NCBI GenBank assembly: GCA_002482415.1
Contig: DLFY01000218.1
Location: 1 to 10,529, forward strand
Direction: 5' to 3'
Source of the DNA: Phycisphaerales bacterium UBA7708
GTDB taxonomy: Bacteria > Planctomycetota > Phycisphaerae > Sedimentisphaerales > Anaerohalosphaeraceae
Length of the DNA: 10,529 nucleotides
This document shows, in pieces, positions 7,687-10,529 of the stretch. The number at the start of each line of letters is the position of its first letter. The stretch's first letter is position 1. The position numbers and the translations under genes are program-made. The notes beneath the pieces were generated by a model, which was not told where the DNA came from, ran no database searches, and saw nothing but the letters and a program-made list of their open reading frames with translations.

Positions 7687-9591
7687 CTATTTGCCGGCGG
7701 CAGCTTCCGGATTCTGTTTTAGATAGATTCGGTACAGCTCAAAAAACGTCGGTGCATCCAGCAGTTCAATTTTCGGATTCATCGCTTTGATATGCTCGTG
7801 AACGTCCACATACCAGGACGGCGTTTTCAGGATGTTTCGGAACCAGTGAAAGGGAATTGGGCGGTCTTTGACCCGCTGCACCACTTTTTGGGCCGCTGCG
7901 GCCGGATCACCGTCATTGATATCCCAGTCACTCCGAAGAACCGGCAGATTATGGTGCAGATACGAAATCGCACCCTTTTGCCACACCACTCCGTTGGGGC
8001 TGAAGGTTTCATAGCAATCCAATTCCGGCCCGCCCATTCCCTCCGCATACCCGTCAATGATAAATCCGGTAATTGTAAGCCCCCATTTTTTATAATATTT
8101 ACTGCAATGATCTCGCCAGACAGACAGATCGCCCGGCAGATTCGAAATGGGCCTGTGTGTACCGGAATCCCGCAGCATGCCGGGATTGAGATAACCGGCA
8201 CCATTATCAGCCGCCGCGAAATAATCATTGGAAGTTGCCGTGCGTCGGATATAGTCCATTGCCATAGGAGCCCGTTTATCAATAATCGGACTGATACACC
8301 ACATCAGGGGAATCTTACCCCTATTGGGATCATCCCAGATGTCCATCGTCCGCTGATAGACCCATGATGCGGAATCATAATCGCCGACATAAAAAATGAT
8401 AAAATCACGGCCTTTAAAATCAAGCAGACCTTCTTCGGTCAGATAGCCGCGTTTTTTGAGTTCTTCCGATGTGACCCATTTCTGGGGATAGCGGTCTTTA
8501 AGCGGGAAATGCTGCCAGAACGACGCATTGGCCATGGCCCCAAAACCGATAGCGTCAGCATCCTGGAAAGCATTGTAGGCACTGATGACAGCCGTATATT
8601 CCCATTCGGCAGGCACGTCCTCATGACGTCCTCCGGCGTGTTTGGTATATTTAAAAGCCCAGGGCGGAAACCCGCCGATATGGATGATTTCCCTGCCTGC
8701 GGTCTGTCGGTAAGCACTGAGCAGCAATTCCTGCAGAATCTGACGATCGGTTCCCGGACGCTGCGTAGGATCATCCGTGGCAGGCTCATCGGCCCAGGGA
8801 CTCAGGTCAAAAAAGAAAGCCTTTTTGCTGATGAAATAATCATGATTGGTCAGCGTATGATGATTTAAGGTTGAGGCGGCGGGTTTTTGAACCCAATAGT
8901 AATCGATGTAATAACCGACATGCGTGCAATCGCACAATCCCTTATCGATATAATTCTCCTTCATCCATACATAGGCATCGCATTTGGCGGAACCCGTGGA
9001 ATAGCGCTGACTGTTCGGGATTAATCCTGAACCTGTAAACTTCGACGTGCCATCCGGATTGACAAGCCAGACTTTGACATCCAGCTTCGGTCCGTTTGCA
9101 ATCAGCCTGTCATACAAACTCCCTTTTGCGCTATCGTAACGAATGGCAATCAGATCCTCCGCACCGGCTACAGCCGAAGCCACATTGCTGGTCGAGGCCA
9201 CTTTAGGATCATAAACCACAGCCCCCTTTATCGAATCTTTAAAATGAGCAACCAGGTCTTCAACCGAGTCGATTTTTCTGATGTTTCGGCCAGACAGCCA
9301 CTGCCCGTCCTGCCTGTATTGATCCAGCCAATGCTCGTCCACATTTTTTCCGGGTACAATCTGAGATTCGACAAATAATACATACAGGCTGGGCTGATTC
9401 CGATTGACAATCCCCTGCAGCGAACTGATGGTATGGCAATGATCCCATGCCTGAACCGCTTCATCGGGTCTGGATGCATCCACTTTCAAGGCATAGCGTA
9501 GATCATAGACACCCAAACTGCTCGGCTCGGCATATATCAAACAAGTCGCCACGGTGATAAAGAACCCGATCACTGCTAATTGTCTTATCAT
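7687..9591 (-). CDS. Exported GxGYxYP-family protein (putative glycoside hydrolase), 634 aa
   Basis: Member of the GxGYxYP family (Pfam GxGYxYP_N and GxGYxYP_C), known mainly from genomes of glycan-degrading bacteria and suspected to be glycosidases; I know of no proven activity. A signal peptide (about 1-21, hydrophobic core AVIGFFITVATCLIYA) shows export. The N-terminal domain carries the typical LQGIVNRNQPSLYV element (58-71). The family signature appears as GAGYLNP (464-470), with Asn in place of the second Tyr. Other notable stretches are FIIFYVGDYDSASW (397-410), ITGFIIDGYAEG (507-518), and a C-terminal WYVDVHEHIKAMNPKIELLD segment of the kind that closes this family. Asp403, Asp405 and Asp513 are acidic residues at likely strand ends, but assigning catalysis to them is speculation. 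AAAGG at 9605-9601, 9 bases upstream, supports the start. It lies 37 bases behind the GH92 gene in the operon. Confidence 0.88.
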   Translation of the reverse strand: MIRQLAVIGFFITVATCLIYAEPSSLGVYDLRYALKVDASRPDEAVQAWDHCHTISSLQGIVNRNQPSLYVLFVESQIVPGKNVDEHWLDQYRQDGQWLSGRNIRKIDSVEDLVAHFKDSIKGAVVYDPKVASTSNVASAVAGAEDLIAIRYDSAKGSLYDRLIANGPKLDVKVWLVNPDGTSKFTGSGLIPNSQRYSTGSAKCDAYVWMKENYIDKGLCDCTHVGYYIDYYWVQKPAASTLNHHTLTNHDYFISKKAFFFDLSPWADEPATDDPTQRPGTDRQILQELLLSAYRQTAGREIIHIGGFPPWAFKYTKHAGGRHEDVPAEWEYTAVISAYNAFQDADAIGFGAMANASFWQHFPLKDRYPQKWVTSEELKKRGYLTEEGLLDFKGRDFIIFYVGDYDSASWVYQRTMDIWDDPNRGKIPLMWCISPIIDKRAPMAMDYIRRTATSNDYFAAADNGAGYLNPGMLRDSGTHRPISNLPGDLSVWRDHCSKYYKKWGLTITGFIIDGYAEGMGGPELDCYETFSPNGVVWQKGAISYLHHNLPVLRSDWDINDGDPAAAAQKVVQRVKDRPIPFHWFRNILKTPSWYVDVHEHIKAMNPKIELLDAPTFFELYRIYLKQNPEAAAGK

Positions 9592-9628
9592 TGATCCAAG
9601 CCTTTACAAATTATAAAAATGCCTGAAA

Positions 9629-10529
9629 TTACCGTTCCGGTCCAAAGGATGGCGGCCGATAATCCGCGCCCCAGGACTCATTCGGCTCAAAACCCATGAT
9701 AAAGTCGATGGTAGTTTTCGTGGACTGGGTCAGCTCTTCCACAGTCAGCCATGTTTTTGAGCACGGAATGCCGTTGACACTCATAGTCTGGATATAGGGA
9801 GCATTCTGTTCGGCATTTTTTGCATGAATGATAATCTGCCGGCCGCCGTCCAGATTTAATATGACCTGCGGGAACAGCGGACCGGTGACGGCAAATCCGC
9901 CTACACCGGGAATCTCAGGATAAAGCCCCAGCGCCGCAAACACATACCAGGCCGACATCGCCCCGCTGTCATCGTCGCCGGGAATTCCCTCGGGCTTATT
10001 GGCAAATGAAACATTCATCACCCGACGCATCTGGGCCTGAGCTTTCCAGGGGCGCCCTATCCAGTTATACACAGGGACCACACCGAAACAAGGCTCATTG
10101 CCGGCCAGATAGTTGGGATTTTGATAATCATACCCAAATGCAATTTTAGTCATCAACTGGTCCAGTCGAGCCTCGGCGGCACGCTGGCCGCCGATATCAC
10201 GAATGAGCCGATCCAGGTTGTGTGGAATTCCCCACGTATAGTGGGTGGACGTCCCTTCCTGACAGCCGTCATTGGAATAGGGATTGAATGATTTTTTCCA
10301 TGAACCATCCTTGAGGCGCGCCCAAAGATATTTTTCAGTGGGATGCAGGAGATTAAAAATGCTCTGTGAACGATCCAGGAAATAACGATAATTCGCGTCA
10401 TCCCCAGCCGCCTGGCACATCCGCGCAATCGAAAAGTCCGCAACGGCATATTCGACATTCTGTGAAATCGCATGTGATATCCCGCAGTCATCGGGATAAT
10501 ACCCGTATTTTTTGTAATCCTCCAGATGG
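9629..10529 (-). CDS. GH92 alpha-mannosidase, C-terminal 299 residues (5' end beyond the window)
   Basis: The frame stays open to the right edge, so the gene begins outside the window; family members are usually about 700-800 residues, so roughly 40 percent is visible. GH92 enzymes are calcium-dependent inverting exo-alpha-mannosidases that trim N-glycans and yeast or algal mannans. From the edge inward I see YYPDDCGISH, then NVEYAVADFSIARM, corresponding to the family's LEYAYDD region. Next is CQEGTSTHYTWGIPHNLD, whose Glu (codon 10256-10258) matches the family's catalytic acid. Then comes GIPGDDDSGAMSAWYVFAALGLYP, the hallmark motif, whose aspartates (codons about 9968-9976) include the general base. 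The C-terminal beta domain follows. An ATG at 10418-10420 lies inside the conserved fold and is not the true start. It is the most upstream operon gene visible. The linkage specificity cannot be read from this part. Confidence 0.93.
   Translation of the reverse strand, partial: HLEDYKKYGYYPDDCGISHAISQNVEYAVADFSIARMCQAAGDDANYRYFLDRSQSIFNLLHPTEKYLWARLKDGSWKKSFNPYSNDGCQEGTSTHYTWGIPHNLDRLIRDIGGQRAAEARLDQLMTKIAFGYDYQNPNYLAGNEPCFGVVPVYNWIGRPWKAQAQMRRVMNVSFANKPEGIPGDDDSGAMSAWYVFAALGLYPEIPGVGGFAVTGPLFPQVILNLDGGRQIIIHAKNAEQNAPYIQTMSVNGIPCSKTWLTVEELTQSTKTTIDFIMGFEPNESWGADYRPPSFGPER

Larger units (their letters stand above)
4541..10529 (-). other. Probable glycan-degradation operon: GH92, GxGYxYP, unknown 316 aa, GH36
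   Basis: Four minus-strand genes run in the same direction with gaps of 37, 59 and 15-87 bases (the last depends on the GH36 start). Each of the three genes whose start lies in the window has its own purine-rich ribosome site. No promoter or terminator is evident in the gaps. The promoter must lie upstream of the GH92 gene, outside the window. Two members are recognised exo-glycosidases and one is a suspected glycosidase, so a shared glycan substrate is likely. Confidence 0.7.

Noticed and set aside
10153..10491. 112-residue minus-strand frame overlapping the GH92 gene
   Set aside because: It is in another frame of a region carrying unmistakable GH92 motifs, and its Arg/Met-rich translation shows no pattern of its own.

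Overview
The window looks like a carbohydrate- and glycoprotein-degradation locus from a free-living or gut/sediment bacterium, most plausibly of the Planctomycetota (Phycisphaerae-like) or a related PVC lineage. That placement is an inference. It rests on gene content (GH92, GH36, a GxGYxYP-family protein and an NPCBM-tailed protease, nearly all with Sec signal peptides), on roughly balanced base composition, and on the lack of any SusC/SusD pair, ABC transporter or regulator beside the enzymes. No rRNA, tRNA, CRISPR array, insertion sequence or phage gene was seen.

Layout, left to right. Positions 1-198 carry an open frame on the + strand that may be the end of a gene entering from the left. 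It meets tail to tail a minus-strand gene (200-2404) for a large exported protein that resembles a TIM-barrel glycosidase followed by an amidotransferase-like domain. A 247-bp divergent intergenic region (2405-2651) with a good sigma-70-type promoter separates it from a plus-strand gene (2652-4418) for an exported metzincin-type zinc protease with a C-terminal NPCBM carbohydrate-binding domain. From 4541 to the right edge everything is on the minus strand and closely spaced. Read in transcription order it is: a GH92 alpha-mannosidase (5' end outside the window), a GxGYxYP-family protein, a 316-residue protein of unknown family without a signal peptide, and a GH36 alpha-galactosidase. The gaps are 37, 59 and about 15-90 bp, so these four are probably one operon.

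Taken together, the genes suggest stepwise dismantling of a glycosylated substrate. GH92 would remove alpha-mannose, GH36 would remove terminal alpha-galactose or a related sugar, and the carbohydrate-anchored protease could cut the peptide backbone. The GxGYxYP protein and the 734-residue protein are candidate glycosidases of uncharacterised specificity. The least understood parts are the 316-residue operon member, the 734-residue putative glycosidase and the protease-NPCBM fusion.
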